64,000 nt of DNA from Kosakonia pseudosacchari (GCF_900184035.1 NZ_FXWP01000004.1:186001-250000); one strand, 5' to 3'. Counted from the stretch's first letter, positions 27,425 through 37,644 are shown. Notes: generated from the sequence alone by a model not told the origin. Program-made: numbers and translations.

Positions 27425-30400
27425 TCAGTTGATGGCGAAATAACTGGTATTCAGCATCAAATCCAGCGGCTGCGCCTGCGAAATAATATCCCCGTAGATC
27501 AAATCGATACCAATTCCCGACAGGGTATCCATCATCAGTGGCTGGTGAGTCGGTCCAGCGATGCTCTTCACGCCCAGTCGCTGGGCGTGGCCCTGAATAA
27601 TGGTTACCATCATCTCGTCCATCAGATTGCCGTGGACGTTGGTGACTAACTCAGGCTCCAGCAACAGGTAGTCGGCCATATGCGGTGTAAGGTGGTTAAA
27701 CACTTCCAGATCGTGCCCAATATGGCTGAAAATAATGCGGCAACCCGCATGGCGCAGGCGTTTGAGATTCTCATTAATCGTGTTGCCTTCGCGCATCAGC
27801 GCATCGGCATGAATAATCAGATGCAGCAAACGACCCGGCAGTGGCCCACTTTCCAGCATTTGCAGCAGTTCTGTCACCAGAGACTGACTTGCCAGCCCAA
27901 CGACGGAAAGCGGCAGCGCGACGCCAAGGCCTTTACCGGCGACGGCCGTTGTGTGGTTGCGGAAAAATTCGTGAAACACCCGTCTGTCGAGTGCGCGGAT
28001 AAGTTCCGGTTCTGACAACCCAGAGCGGAACGCATGCTCTTCCATCACTTCCCCTTCGCTGGTCCACAGACGCAGCGACAGCAGCCAGAAATTGCAGGCC
28101 TCCGGCACGCGCGGAGAGGCCACACCGCGCGCAATCATCAGCAAATGGTTGTCTTTGATCATGTGCCACTGCTCATCCAGCGACATCATGTTGCGCTCAT
28201 GCTGCATCAGCCCTTGCTGCGCTTCGTAGACGGTCACAATGCCGCGACCATTGTTCTTGGAGGCGTAACAGGCGATATCCGCCTGCGACATGACGTCTGA
28301 TGCCTGGTAATTGGTCTCATCAATAATCGTAATCCCGGCGCTGGCGCCGATGCGGTGCAGGCGACCTTCCCACATAAAGTGATAATCATTGATGGCTTCA
28401 ATCATCCGCCCGGAAATATAGCGCGCGCTCTCGACATTACAGTCCGGCAGCAGCAGGCCAAACTCATCACCGCCGAGACGGGCGAGGATATCGGTTGAGC
28501 GCAACATGCTGAGCATCAGTGAGGATATTTCACGTAACAAGGCATCACCTGCGGCATGCCCGGCTGTGTCATTTACTGCTTTAAAGCGGTCGAGATCGAT
28601 AAACACCAGCGCGTGTCGCTGGTGGAACTCCTGTACGGTCACCAGCAGGCGCTTGAGATGGTTTTCAAAACTGACGCGGTTCGCCAGATGGGTGAGGGCG
28701 TCGTGAGAGGCGCTGTAGCTGAGCTGGCGCAGCATCTTGCGCGACTCGGTGACATCCTGGATAACCAGCACCGAGCCGATATTTTGCCCGTCCAGCGTGC
28801 TTAACGGCGTGACGCTGTAGTGGATATCGAAGCTGCCGCCGGTGCGACAGTGCAGCACCACATCCTGCTCAATCGCGGTACGCGACATATCGCCGCTATG
28901 AATGTTTTCCATCACCGGACCGTTATCGCCGAAGGTGATGCGCAGCACGGTCAACAAGGGCTGACCAATGGCCTGTTCCTGTGGCCAGCCGCTCATTTTT
29001 TCCGCCACCGGATTCATAAAGGTGACTTTCATATCGATATCGGTACACAGCACCGCTTCGCCGATGGAATCCAGCGTAATGTGCAGCCGCTCTTTTTCCT
29101 GGAACAGCGCATCGTTAAGCTGTTTCACCTCGGTCATGTCCATATTGACGCCGAGCAGCCGCTCAACTTCGCCGTTCTTATTGAGCACGCGGTTGGCAAG
29201 GGTGCGGATATGGCGAATCCCCTCTTTAACCGGCACTCTGAATTCCAGCTTGAAGGCGACGCGGGCGGCCAGCGCATCGCGGATAACGCGCTCGGTTTCC
29301 GGACGATCTTCCGGCAAAATGCGTTCGTACCACAGATGCCAGGTTGGTTTGATATGCGCAGGGACTTCGTACATCTCAAACATACGTTTATCCCAACTGA
29401 TGATGTCTGGCTCCAGCTCCCACTCCCAGATACCGATACCACCTGCTTCGTTCGCAAGGGTAATGCGCTCCATCAGGCGCTTGTTCACCCACTCGGTCTG
29501 CTTCAGGTCGTTAATATCTTCTATCTGGGCAATGAAATAGAGCGGGGTGCCATCGGCATGGTGCACGACGGAAACGGCCAGTAGCCCCCAGACCAGATTG
29601 CCATTACGTGTGTAATAGCGCTTTTCCAGCGAGTAGGTAGGAATGTCGCCGCGAATCAGTTGATCAAGCAGTTCGAGGTCTTTTTGTAAATCTTCCGGCC
29701 AGGTGAGTTGCTGAAAGTTCATTAAACGCAGTTCATCCTGGCTGTAACCCAGAAACTGGCACAGCGCTTTGTTAGCCTGCAGCCACTGCCCATCGGTGCC
29801 GACTAACGCCATACCAATGGCGGAATATTCCATGGCGTTACGAAAACGTTCTTCGCTTTCGGTAATGTGCTTACGTTCGGCGCGAAAGGCGTACATCACC
29901 ATAGTCATCACGTTAACCGGCAGCAGGATCATCAAAAATGGCAGCCAGGGCGCGTTGGTCATTACGCCGCTTTTCGGCGCGATAATCAGGTTCGGTTCCC
30001 GCGCGATAATCAACGACACCATCATGACGGTGATCAGAAACACCAGAAACGCTTCCATGCGCGGCAGACGAACCGCACTCCACATCAACAACACAATGAC
30101 GGCGGTAAATGGCCACGGTAAATAGTGCAGCGACAGCCAGCTGAGCGTCAGCGTAATGGCAAGCGTCGCCAGCGTTTCCAGCAGTAATTGCGGTTTGCGA
30201 TGGCGCAGCAGATAGTGCGGTTTGAATAACAGCCCAAGCGGCACCAGCGCCAGCGCGCCAATGGATTCTGACAACACCCAAATAATAAAGGTACGCAAAA
30301 CATTTTCTGGCGGTACCAGCAAACAGATCAGCGCACCGCCGACCAGCGGCGGAACCACTGCGCTGCCAATGGCAAGGCGGATCCAGTCGCCCAGATTTTG

Positions 30401-30754
30401 CAGCGGGTTATACCAGGGCAGCAGTTTACGCAGCAGTACCGCGCCAACGGCCGCTTCAACAATATTGACGGCGGTATAGCGCAGATCGACAAAAGAAACG
30501 GAAAAAAGCAGCACGGTAGCGGCAACATTGCCCAGCGCGCAGGCAAAGGCGATGCCGGGCCACATCTTGCCCGCGTGGCGGTAAAACGCCACGGTCATGA
30601 TCGCGGTGGGAAACCAGAGCGGGGCAATGACGGTACCAAAACGGATCAATTCCAGCGAGAACAGGGTAAAGATAAAAGAGAGTAAGCCTAAACTGAGGAG
30701 CCGCAGTCCAGGATAGGGTGTGGTAACCAAAACGCGCTGGTGTTGTTTCTTCAT
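27425..30754 (-). CDS. dgcE: Diguanylate cyclase DgcE (YegE), MASE1-PAS-GGDEF-degenerate EAL
   Basis: DgcE makes cyclic di-GMP at the inner membrane and in E. coli is the top-level cyclase driving curli and cellulose control. The 1109-residue protein has a MASE1 membrane domain (about 15-290), three PAS regions (about 300-415, 430-545, 555-670) and a GGDEF domain with intact GGDEF at 761-765. An RxxD inhibitory site (RSTD, 752-755) sits five residues before it. The C-terminal EAL-like domain lacks the EAL motif and many catalytic residues, as in E. coli, so it is probably regulatory. It converges with alkA and diverges from udk. Confidence 0.96.
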   Translation of the reverse strand: MKKQHQRVLVTTPYPGLRLLSLGLLSFIFTLFSLELIRFGTVIAPLWFPTAIMTVAFYRHAGKMWPGIAFACALGNVAATVLLFSVSFVDLRYTAVNIVEAAVGAVLLRKLLPWYNPLQNLGDWIRLAIGSAVVPPLVGGALICLLVPPENVLRTFIIWVLSESIGALALVPLGLLFKPHYLLRHRKPQLLLETLATLAITLTLSWLSLHYLPWPFTAVIVLLMWSAVRLPRMEAFLVFLITVMMVSLIIAREPNLIIAPKSGVMTNAPWLPFLMILLPVNVMTMVMYAFRAERKHITESEERFRNAMEYSAIGMALVGTDGQWLQANKALCQFLGYSQDELRLMNFQQLTWPEDLQKDLELLDQLIRGDIPTYSLEKRYYTRNGNLVWGLLAVSVVHHADGTPLYFIAQIEDINDLKQTEWVNKRLMERITLANEAGGIGIWEWELEPDIISWDKRMFEMYEVPAHIKPTWHLWYERILPEDRPETERVIRDALAARVAFKLEFRVPVKEGIRHIRTLANRVLNKNGEVERLLGVNMDMTEVKQLNDALFQEKERLHITLDSIGEAVLCTDIDMKVTFMNPVAEKMSGWPQEQAIGQPLLTVLRITFGDNGPVMENIHSGDMSRTAIEQDVVLHCRTGGSFDIHYSVTPLSTLDGQNIGSVLVIQDVTESRKMLRQLSYSASHDALTHLANRVSFENHLKRLLVTVQEFHQRHALVFIDLDRFKAVNDTAGHAAGDALLREISSLMLSMLRSTDILARLGGDEFGLLLPDCNVESARYISGRMIEAINDYHFMWEGRLHRIGASAGITIIDETNYQASDVMSQADIACYASKNNGRGIVTVYEAQQGLMQHERNMMSLDEQWHMIKDNHLLMIARGVASPRVPEACNFWLLSLRLWTSEGEVMEEHAFRSGLSEPELIRALDRRVFHEFFRNHTTAVAGKGLGVALPLSVVGLASQSLVTELLQMLESGPLPGRLLHLIIHADALMREGNTINENLKRLRHAGCRIIFSHIGHDLEVFNHLTPHMADYLLLEPELVTNVHGNLMDEMMVTIIQGHAQRLGVKSIAGPTHQPLMMDTLSGIGIDLIYGDIISQAQPLDLMLNTSYFAIN

Positions 30755-31107
30755 TACCGCTTAATCCGCAAGCCCTGTGCCGTCCGGAACAGAGTCCGAC
30801 GAATGAAATTTGAAATTTGGATTATGCTAGTACAAACAATTTACAATTCCTATGCCGGGCGCTCATAATTTGACATCATAGTGTTATTAATTACTTAGTG
30901 GATGAATAAAACGCGTATCGCGCTCCATTTTTGAGCGGTTTGCTTTGCGAATAATGCGTTTTGCGGGTAAAAAATGGCGACTTTTTAGCACACCTGAATC
31001 CCGTGTCTATTCGACTGGTATCGTGACGGTGAAATCCCTATAATTGCGGCGTTTGACGCTCTGGCGTCGCCCTTCCTTTACATCCAGGTTATCAGGTCGC
31101 TAAATTT
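30755..31107. other. Divergent promoter region between dgcE and udk
   Basis: I see no gene in these 353 bases, which are AT-rich relative to the flanks. A -10-like CATAAT for dgcE can be read on the minus strand at 30821-30826, and a clear udk -10 lies at 31039-31044. A run of A/T between about 30830 and 30900 could be a site for nucleoid proteins. No terminator or known RNA was recognised. Confidence 0.5.
31039..31044 (+). promoter_or_regulatory. udk -10 hexamer
   Basis: A perfect TATAAT stands 64 bases before the udk start codon. No good -35 element is visible at the normal spacing. Confidence 0.55.
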
Positions 31108-31749
31108 ATGACTGATCAGTCTCATCAGTGCGTCATTATCGGCATCGCCGGCGCATCCGCTTCAGGTAAAAGCCTTATTGCCAGCACGCTTTACCGCGAA
31201 CTGCGCGAACAGGTAGGTGATGAACATATTGGCGTTATTCCCGAAGACAGTTACTACAAAGATCAAAGCCATCTGTCGATGGAAGAACGTGTTAAAACCA
31301 ACTATGACCATCCGAGCGCGATGGATCACAGCCTGTTATTCCAGCATTTAGAATCACTTAAACGCGGCGAAGCCATTGAGTTACCGGTTTATAGCTACGT
31401 AGAACATACCCGTACGCAAGAAACCATTCGCATTGAAGCCAAAAAAGTCATCATTCTGGAAGGGATCCTGCTGCTGACCGATTCACGCCTGCGCGATGCA
31501 ATGAACTTCTCTATTTTCGTCGATACGCCGCTGGATATCTGCCTGATGCGCCGTATTAAACGTGACGTTAACGAGCGTGGCCGTTCAATGGATTCGGTCA
31601 TGGCACAATACCAAAAAACCGTGCGTCCAATGTTCCTGCAGTTTATTGAACCCTCCAAACAGTACGCCGATATTATCGTGCCGCGCGGCGGTAAAAACCG
31701 CATCGCCATTGATATTCTGAAAGCCAAAATCAGCCAATTCTTTGAGTAA
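31108..31749 (+). CDS. udk: Uridine/cytidine kinase
   Basis: Udk phosphorylates uridine and cytidine in pyrimidine salvage, using GTP or ATP. The 213-residue protein has Walker A GASASGKS at residues 15-22, the [13 protein letters not shown] segment, and the lid region [14 protein letters not shown]. Length and sequence are as in E. coli. It is followed after 86 bases by dcd, also a pyrimidine-nucleotide gene, with an mRNA hairpin between them. Confidence 0.97.
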   Translation: MTDQSHQCVIIGIAGASASGKSLIASTLYRELREQVGDEHIGVIPEDSYYKDQSHLSMEERVKTNYDHPSAMDHSLLFQHLESLKRGEAIELPVYSYVEHTRTQETIRIEAKKVIILEGILLLTDSRLRDAMNFSIFVDTPLDICLMRRIKRDVNERGRSMDSVMAQYQKTVRPMFLQFIEPSKQYADIIVPRGGKNRIAIDILKAKISQFFE

Positions 31750-31787
31750 TAATGTTAGGCTGTCACCGTTCGTATTAATTTGTCCGA

Positions 31788-31808
31788 CCCCTGAGGCGCG
31801 CTCAGGGG
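31788..31808 (+). other. Hairpin between udk and dcd
   Basis: CCCCTGAG (31788-31795) pairs perfectly with CTCAGGGG (31801-31808) across a 5-base loop. No T run follows, so it is more likely an mRNA-stabilising or partially terminating structure than a full terminator. Confidence 0.5.
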
Positions 31809-31835
31809 TATGCCGCATCAAAAGGAGAATGTGCC

Positions 31836-32417
31836 ATGCGTCTTTGTGACCGAGATATTGAAGCCTGGTTGAACGACGGTCGGCTCGCGATTAACCCGCG
31901 CCCGCCGGTTGAGCGTATTAACGGTGCGACGGTTGATGTCCGCCTGGGCAACAAATTCCGCACATTCAGCGGGCACACGGCGGCGTTTATCGATCTCAGC
32001 GGCCCGAAACATGAAGTCAGCGCCGCGCTTGACCGGGTGATGAGTGATGAAATTGTGCTGGCAGACGGCGACGCTTTTTACCTGCACCCGGGGGAACTGG
32101 CGCTGGCGGTGACGTATGAGTCCGTCACGTTGCCTGCGGATTTGGTCGGCTGGCTGGATGGCCGCTCTTCGCTGGCGCGTCTGGGTCTGATGGTGCACGT
32201 TACCGCGCACCGTATCGATCCCGGCTGGTCCGGTTGCATCGTGCTGGAGTTCTATAATTCAGGCAAACTCCCGCTGGCATTGCGTCCAGGCATGTTGATT
32301 GGCGCGTTGAGCTTCGAGCCGCTCTCCGGCCCGGCAGAACGTCCTTATAACCGCCGTGAAGATGCGAAATATCGTGATCAGCAAGGCGCGGTCGCCAGCC
32401 GTATTGATAAAGACTGA
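31836..32417 (+). CDS. dcd: dCTP deaminase
   Basis: Dcd converts dCTP to dUTP, the main source of dUMP for thymidylate synthesis in enteric bacteria. The 193-residue protein has the conserved segments [20 protein letters not shown] and [13 protein letters not shown], where the trimeric dUTPase-like fold places catalytic residues. AAGGAG lies about 8 bases upstream. asmA begins 25 bases after the stop, as in E. coli. Confidence 0.97.
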   Translation: MRLCDRDIEAWLNDGRLAINPRPPVERINGATVDVRLGNKFRTFSGHTAAFIDLSGPKHEVSAALDRVMSDEIVLADGDAFYLHPGELALAVTYESVTLPADLVGWLDGRSSLARLGLMVHVTAHRIDPGWSGCIVLEFYNSGKLPLALRPGMLIGALSFEPLSGPAERPYNRREDAKYRDQQGAVASRIDKD

Positions 32418-32442
32418 GTGAAGTAGACCTACTGAGGACGCC

Positions 32443-34293
32443 ATGAGAAGAGTGTTAACCACGCTGATGATCCTGTTGGTCGTGCTGGTAGCCGGCCTTT
32501 CGGCGCTGGTACTGCTGGTCAATCCCAACGATTTTCGCGCTTATATGGTGCGTCAGGTTGAAGCCCGTAGCGGTTATCAATTGCAGCTTGATGGCCCGCT
32601 GCGCTGGCATGTCTGGCCGCAGCTTAGCATTCTCTCAGGGCGGATGACCTTAACCGCTCCCGGTGCGCAGACGCCGGTGGTCGCAGCCGACAATATGCGC
32701 CTTGACGTGAATCTCTGGCCGCTGCTTTCGCACCAGTTACACGTCAAACAGGTGATGCTGAAAGGCGCGGTTATCCAGTTAACGCCGCAAAGCGCCGCTG
32801 CGCCGCAAAAAGGCGCTCCCGTGGCACCGCGTGAAAACAACCTGCCGCAGGTGGAAGGGGATCGCGGCTGGTCATGGGATATTGCCAGCCTGCAAGTGGT
32901 TGATAGCCTGCTGGTATTCCAGCACGATGATGATGAACAACTGACGGTGCGCGATATTCGCCTGCAAATGGAGCAGGATTCGTTGCACCAGGCAAAGCTT
33001 GATTTCGCCGGGCGCATTAACCGCAATCAACGTGATTTAACCCTCTCTTTCAGCGCGCAAGTTGATGCCCGCGACTATCCGCATAACCTCACCGCCGCTG
33101 TTGATAACCTGAAATGGCAATTGCAGGGCGGCGATGTCCCGACGCAGGGAATCGAAGGGGAAGGGCGCTTACAGGCGCAGTGGCAACGTGCGCAGCAACG
33201 CCTGACGCTCAATGATCTGAGCCTGCGCGCGAACGACACCGCGCTTACCGGTAACGGCAGCGTGACGTTTGGCAACCTGCCGGTGTGGGCGCTCGATTTA
33301 CAGTTTGATTCTCTCAACCTTGATAATTTGTTACCGCCGGAGCAGACCGCCGATAACAGCGGTTCGCCGCAGCAGCAAGGGCAGGCGCAAAACCGCCTGC
33401 CGCGCCCGGTTATCTCCACCAGTCTGGATGCGCCGGAGTACAACGGGTTACGCAGTTTTACCGCACAGATTGGCATTCGTGCGAAAAGCGTGCGCTGGCG
33501 CGGTATGCAGTTTGCGGATGTGGTGGGGCAATTCAACAATAATGCCGGTTTGCTGTCGATTCCCACCTTGCAAGGCAAAATGGGCAACGGAGAGATCTCG
33601 CTACCTGGCGAGCTGGATGTGCGCGGTGAGGGCTCCCTTGCGACCTTCCAGCCAAAACTGGATAACGTTGAAATTGGCACCATCCTGAAAGCCTTTAATT
33701 ACCCGATTGCCCTGACGGGCAGCCTGAGCATGGCGGGGGATTTCTCCGGGCCAAATATTGATGCCGAGGATTTCCGCCGCCACTGGCAGGGTGAGGCGCA
33801 CGTCGATTTGAAAAACAGTCGTATGGAAGGGCTCAACTTCCAGCAACTGGTGCAGCAGGCCGTGGCGCGCAGCAGCGATGTACAGGCGCAGGAAAACTAC
33901 GATAACGCCACGCGCCTTGATAGCTTCACCAGTGATGTGTCGCTGGATAAAGGGTTGATGAAATTCAGTGATATGCAGGGCAGTTCTGCGCTGCTGTCGC
34001 TTACCGGGGAAGGCGAAATGGATCTGCTGAAAGAGCAGGCCGATACCCGCTTTGAAGTGCGTGTCATGGAAGGCTGGAAAGGGCAGAGCGAGCTTATCGA
34101 TTTCCTGAAAAATACCCCGGTTCCACTGCGCGTATACGGTAAATGGCAGGCGCTCAACTACAGCCTGCAAGTGGATCAATTGCTGCGTAAACATCTGCAG
34201 GATGAAGCGAAACGCCGGTTAAATGACTGGGCGGATCGCAATAAAGATCGCCAGAGCGGCAAAGATGTGAAAAAACTGCTCGAGAAGATGTAA
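32443..34293 (+). CDS. asmA: AsmA family outer-membrane assembly/lipid transport protein
   Basis: AsmA belongs to the AsmA-like group of envelope proteins, inner-membrane anchored with large periplasmic domains, that influence outer-membrane composition. The bridge-like phospholipid-transfer role is best shown for paralogues such as YhdP and TamB. The 616-residue protein has one N-terminal helix (LTTLMILLVVLVAGLSALVL, residues 5-24), the AsmA N-terminal domain (LDGPLRWHVWPQLSILSG) and the AsmA_2 C-terminal region. The charged end is DRQSGKDVKKLLEKM. Confidence 0.95.
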   Translation: MRRVLTTLMILLVVLVAGLSALVLLVNPNDFRAYMVRQVEARSGYQLQLDGPLRWHVWPQLSILSGRMTLTAPGAQTPVVAADNMRLDVNLWPLLSHQLHVKQVMLKGAVIQLTPQSAAAPQKGAPVAPRENNLPQVEGDRGWSWDIASLQVVDSLLVFQHDDDEQLTVRDIRLQMEQDSLHQAKLDFAGRINRNQRDLTLSFSAQVDARDYPHNLTAAVDNLKWQLQGGDVPTQGIEGEGRLQAQWQRAQQRLTLNDLSLRANDTALTGNGSVTFGNLPVWALDLQFDSLNLDNLLPPEQTADNSGSPQQQGQAQNRLPRPVISTSLDAPEYNGLRSFTAQIGIRAKSVRWRGMQFADVVGQFNNNAGLLSIPTLQGKMGNGEISLPGELDVRGEGSLATFQPKLDNVEIGTILKAFNYPIALTGSLSMAGDFSGPNIDAEDFRRHWQGEAHVDLKNSRMEGLNFQQLVQQAVARSSDVQAQENYDNATRLDSFTSDVSLDKGLMKFSDMQGSSALLSLTGEGEMDLLKEQADTRFEVRVMEGWKGQSELIDFLKNTPVPLRVYGKWQALNYSLQVDQLLRKHLQDEAKRRLNDWADRNKDRQSGKDVKKLLEKM

Positions 34294-34302
34294 GCGAGAC
34301 AG

Positions 34303-34334
34303 TTTGCCGGGTGGACGCGCCGCCACCCGGCAAA
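34303..34334. terminator. 12-bp hairpin between asmA and the Nudix gene
   Basis: TTTGCCGGGTGG (34303-34314) pairs perfectly with CCACCCGGCAAA (34323-34334). The A and T ends of the stem give each strand a modest T-rich flank. It lies between converging genes and probably terminates both. Confidence 0.65.
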
Positions 34335-34339
34335 GCAAT

Positions 34340-34924
34340 TTACAAAATGCCTGCCAGCGCCAGGTGCTGTAACAGCATAATGGTTTTGCCGTCAGCAATC
34401 TCACCGCTGCGGATAGCCGCCAGTGCCGCGGCGAAATCCATCTCCACGACTTCGATATCCTCGCCTTCCTCTGCTAAACCGCCGCCATCACCGATGCGGC
34501 GGCTGTCATCATATTCGGCGATAAAAAAGTGCAATTTTTCGCTGACCGAACCGGGGCTCATCCACGCTTCAAACACCTTTTGCACCTGCTCAAGCCGATA
34601 ACCGGTTTCCTCTTCTGCTTCCTGTTTTATACGCGCTTCCGCGGCAAGTTCATCCAGTAAACCGGCTGCCGCTTCCAGTAAAAAGCCGCTGTGCTGGTTA
34701 ACGAACAGCGGCAAACGAAACTGCCGGGTGAGGATCACGCTGCGTTTGCTCGCGTTATACAGCAGGATCACCGCGCCGTTGCCGCGATCGTAAACTTCGC
34801 GGCTCTGGCGCTGCCATTCACCGTCTCTGCGGCGAAAATCAAAGGTGTACTTCGTCAGTTTGCCCCAGTCTTCGGATAAGGGTTTGGTCGCAACAATGCG
34901 TACTTGTGCATTTTCAGATGGCAT
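34340..34924 (-). CDS. Nudix hydrolase similar to NudK/ADP-sugar pyrophosphatases
   Basis: A 194-residue cytoplasmic protein that probably hydrolyses a nucleoside-diphosphate sugar. The segments REVYDRGNGAVILLYNASKR (43-62) and VNQHSGFLLEAAAGLLDE are NudK-like, and the Nudix box spans residues 88-109, ending KQEAEEETGY. Compared with NudK as I remember it, the first Glu of the box is Ala (position 94), although the metal-binding EE pair is intact. It diverges from the DeoR-type gene with phased repeats between them, which suggests common control. Substrate not determinable from sequence. Confidence 0.85.
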   Translation of the reverse strand: MPSENAQVRIVATKPLSEDWGKLTKYTFDFRRRDGEWQRQSREVYDRGNGAVILLYNASKRSVILTRQFRLPLFVNQHSGFLLEAAAGLLDELAAEARIKQEAEEETGYRLEQVQKVFEAWMSPGSVSEKLHFFIAEYDDSRRIGDGGGLAEEGEDIEVVEMDFAAALAAIRSGEIADGKTIMLLQHLALAGIL

Positions 34925-34956
34925 ATTGGCTCCTCAGGACGTAAGATTGCATCTTA

Positions 34957-34995
34957 TCGTGCATTTTCGTGCATTAACAAGTAATTTCGTGCAAT
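34957..34995. promoter_or_regulatory. Three phased TCGTGCAWT repeats (putative DeoR-family operator)
   Basis: TCGTGCATT (34957-34965), TCGTGCATT (34967-34975) and TCGTGCAAT (34987-34995) are 10 and 20 bases apart, so all three face the same side of the helix. They fill the 83-base divergent gap between the Nudix gene and the DeoR-family gene and end just before the latter's ribosome-binding site. They are a strong candidate for the regulator's own operator, controlling both genes. Confidence 0.6.
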
Positions 34996-35007
34996 CAGGA
35001 GCACCTC

Positions 35008-35763
35008 ATGCTGACCTCACAACGCAAACAACTGATCCTTGCCCGCCTCGCTGAAGAGGGGCAGGTGCTGTCAAAAAATCTCAGTGAGCAATTCGGCATT
35101 TCAGAAGATACCGTGCGCCGCGACTTGCGCGAACTGGCGGCTGAAGGGCGTTTGCAGCGGGTTCACGGCGGCGCGTTACCGGCATCGGCTGCGGTGGTCA
35201 CGTTTTCCGAGCGACAAACATTGCAATTGGATGCCAAGCGGCGGATCGCGCAGAAAGGGGCTGAGCTGGTATCGCCCGGGCAAGTGGTGATGATTGATGG
35301 TGGCACCACCACCAGTGAGTTAATCCGCTTTTTCCCTGAAGATCTGCGCATTACCGTCGTCACCCACAGCCCAGGTATCGCTGTCGGGCTGGCACAACAT
35401 CCATTTATTAATGTGGTGATGATTGGCGGCCAGCTTTATAAACACTCTATCGTCAATGTCGGCGCGGCGGCGCTGGAGGGAATTGCTCGCGTGCGCGCCG
35501 ATCTTTTTTTTATGGGAGTGACCGGCGTGCACGTTGAGGCGGGTTTAAGCACCGGTGATTTCGAAGAGTCGCGTATCAAGCATGCCATGGCGCAAAGGGC
35601 GGCGGAGACAGTGGTGCTGGCCTCACCGGAAAAATTAAACACCGCCTCACCGTGGGTGATCGGCGATATCGGGCTTATCAATACGCTGGTGGTTGATGCG
35701 CAAACCGATGCGCGCACACTGGAGCCGTTTGCCCGGCGTGGTATTGCGGTTGTTAAAGCGTAG
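35008..35763 (+). CDS. DeoR/GlpR-family transcriptional regulator
   Basis: A 251-residue repressor-type protein. The N-terminal HTH (residues about 6-58) includes the family signature LSEQFGISEDTVRRDLRELA. The C-terminal DeoRC sensor (about 75-235) contains DGGTTTSELIRFF and GVHVEAGLSTGDFEE and should bind a phosphorylated sugar or sugar acid. CAGGAG lies 6 bases before the ATG. The gene is divergent from the Nudix hydrolase and shares its intergenic region with phased repeats. Its inducer and targets are unknown. Confidence 0.9.
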   Translation: MLTSQRKQLILARLAEEGQVLSKNLSEQFGISEDTVRRDLRELAAEGRLQRVHGGALPASAAVVTFSERQTLQLDAKRRIAQKGAELVSPGQVVMIDGGTTTSELIRFFPEDLRITVVTHSPGIAVGLAQHPFINVVMIGGQLYKHSIVNVGAAALEGIARVRADLFFMGVTGVHVEAGLSTGDFEESRIKHAMAQRAAETVVLASPEKLNTASPWVIGDIGLINTLVVDAQTDARTLEPFARRGIAVVKA

Positions 35764-35781
35764 GAAAGCAGGCGGGAAATA

Positions 35782-35799
35782 GCCGGGGCGAACCCCGGC
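35782..35799 (+). terminator. Rho-independent terminator after the DeoR-family gene
   Basis: GCCGGGG (35782-35788) pairs with CCCCGGC (35793-35799) across loop CGAA and is followed by ATGTTTTA. It lies between the converging regulator gene and yegH. Confidence 0.75.
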
Positions 35800-35804
35800 A
35801 TGTT

Positions 35805-37388
35805 TTACACTTCGTAATCGAGATTAGTGTCGCTGCCAAGCGGAATAAGCTGCACTTTTTGCACCCGATGGCTTTCAACATCCAGCGTTTTTAGCAGGTA
35901 ATCACCCACCTGCACCTCTTCTCCCGGCTGTGGAATGCGTTGCAAATACTCCATCAGCAGTCCGGCAATGGTGTGATATTCGCGTTTATCGTCGAGCGGC
36001 AGCGGGACATACTGAACCAGATCTTCCAGCGGCATATGACCGTTTGCCGTCCAGCTACCGTCACTGTTTTTCTGAATATCGTGGCGCGCGTCAATCTCTT
36101 CTACTTCGTTGGGCAAATTGCCGGCGATAGTTTCCATCACATCGCTTAAGGTGACCACCCCTTCAACGGAGCCAAACTCATCCACCACAAACGCAAAGTG
36201 AGTACGAGCATTACGGAACTGTTCCAGTGCCTGCAACAGCGGTAATCCTTCCGGGAACACCAGCGGCTGACGCACCAGCACGCGCAGATCGAGCGGTTCG
36301 CCATGTAACGATTGCTGGAGCAGATCGAGGATATGCACCACGCCCAGCAGGGTGTCATCCTCTTCGCCACCGGTGACAACCACACGCGTATGCTGGTTTT
36401 TATCCAGCAATGCGCGGACTTCAGCTTCCGGCGCGCTCAGATCAATATGTTCAATATCGTGACGCGACGTCATGATGCTGCTCACTGTACGCTGATTAAG
36501 ATTCAGCACGCGCTCAATCATCCGCCGCTCCTGCGGGTTGAAAATCTGACCATCGTCGCCGTCGCGCAGCATTGAGGCGGCATCGGCATCCAGCTCCGCT
36601 TCTTCTTTACGTCCGCTCAGCAAACGCATGACCGTTTCGGTGGTGCGCTGGCGCAGCGTGCGGTTGGCGAACAGAAAACGGCGGCGGTTGAAGATAGCCA
36701 GCTGGTTCAGCGCTTCAATCATTACCGAGAAACCAATCGCGGCGTACAGGTAACCTTTCGGTATATGGAAACCAAACCCGTCTGCCACCAGGCTAAAACC
36801 GATCATCAGCAGGAAGCTGAGACACAGAATAACAATCGTAGGATGGTTATTGACGAAGCGGGTGAGGGATTTACTCGCCAGCAGCATCAGCGAAATGGCG
36901 ATAACCACCGCCGCCATCATCACGGCCAGGTGATCAACCATCCCTACGGCCGTGATCACGGAATCCAGTGAGAACACCGCGTCCAGCACAACAATCTGCG
37001 TTACCACGGCCCAGAATTTCGCGCCGCGCCGCTGCGTGGGGTTGTCGCTGTCTTTCCCTTCGAGGCGTTCGTTGAGTTCAACCGTTGCTTTAAACAACAG
37101 GAACAGCCCGCCCACTAACATAATTAAATCGCGGGCACTGAAACTGAGGCCGCGTATGGTAAATAAAGGTTGGGTCAGTGTGACCAGCCAGGAAATTGAG
37201 GCCAGCAACAGCAGGCGCATCAGCATGGCGAGTATCAGACCGGTGACGCGCGCGCGGTCACGCTGCGCCGGTGGCAATTTCTCGGCGAGAATTGCAATAA
37301 AAACCAGGTTATCAATACCAAGCACCAGTTCAATCACGACCAGCGTGACCAGACCAGCCCAGATTGACGGATCGGCAATCCATTCCAT
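35805..37388 (-). CDS. yegH: TerC-like membrane protein with CBS and CorC/HlyC domains
   Basis: A 527-residue inner-membrane protein. The N-terminal TerC domain (about residues 10-230) has several helices, with [20 protein letters not shown] at 17-36. A paired CBS domain (about 300-425) and a C-terminal CorC_HlyC transporter-associated domain (about 435-515) follow. Such proteins are linked to metal-ion handling, but the transported ion of YegH is not established. Length and position beside the colanic acid locus are as in E. coli. It diverges from wza. Confidence 0.94.
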   Translation of the reverse strand: MEWIADPSIWAGLVTLVVIELVLGIDNLVFIAILAEKLPPAQRDRARVTGLILAMLMRLLLLASISWLVTLTQPLFTIRGLSFSARDLIMLVGGLFLLFKATVELNERLEGKDSDNPTQRRGAKFWAVVTQIVVLDAVFSLDSVITAVGMVDHLAVMMAAVVIAISLMLLASKSLTRFVNNHPTIVILCLSFLLMIGFSLVADGFGFHIPKGYLYAAIGFSVMIEALNQLAIFNRRRFLFANRTLRQRTTETVMRLLSGRKEEAELDADAASMLRDGDDGQIFNPQERRMIERVLNLNQRTVSSIMTSRHDIEHIDLSAPEAEVRALLDKNQHTRVVVTGGEEDDTLLGVVHILDLLQQSLHGEPLDLRVLVRQPLVFPEGLPLLQALEQFRNARTHFAFVVDEFGSVEGVVTLSDVMETIAGNLPNEVEEIDARHDIQKNSDGSWTANGHMPLEDLVQYVPLPLDDKREYHTIAGLLMEYLQRIPQPGEEVQVGDYLLKTLDVESHRVQKVQLIPLGSDTNLDYEV

Positions 37389-37644
37389 CGTTAACGTAAC
37401 ACCTTATGTGATATGACAATTGTCACAATGCGATCATGGATAAAGCTGAGATAAATTGCAATGTTAGCCTGCGATTTATCTTATTTTAGGTGGTTATTTA
37501 AAACGCTTTAAATGTTATTTCCTTATTGTTTCTGTGATTAATTATAACTATTTAAATATGGAAAATAGGAAAAGTCGCATCGCTAATATCAGCTCGGTTT
37601 TTTGTCAATATGCGGTAAATCCTAAAAAGCTAAATTTTTGGTCT

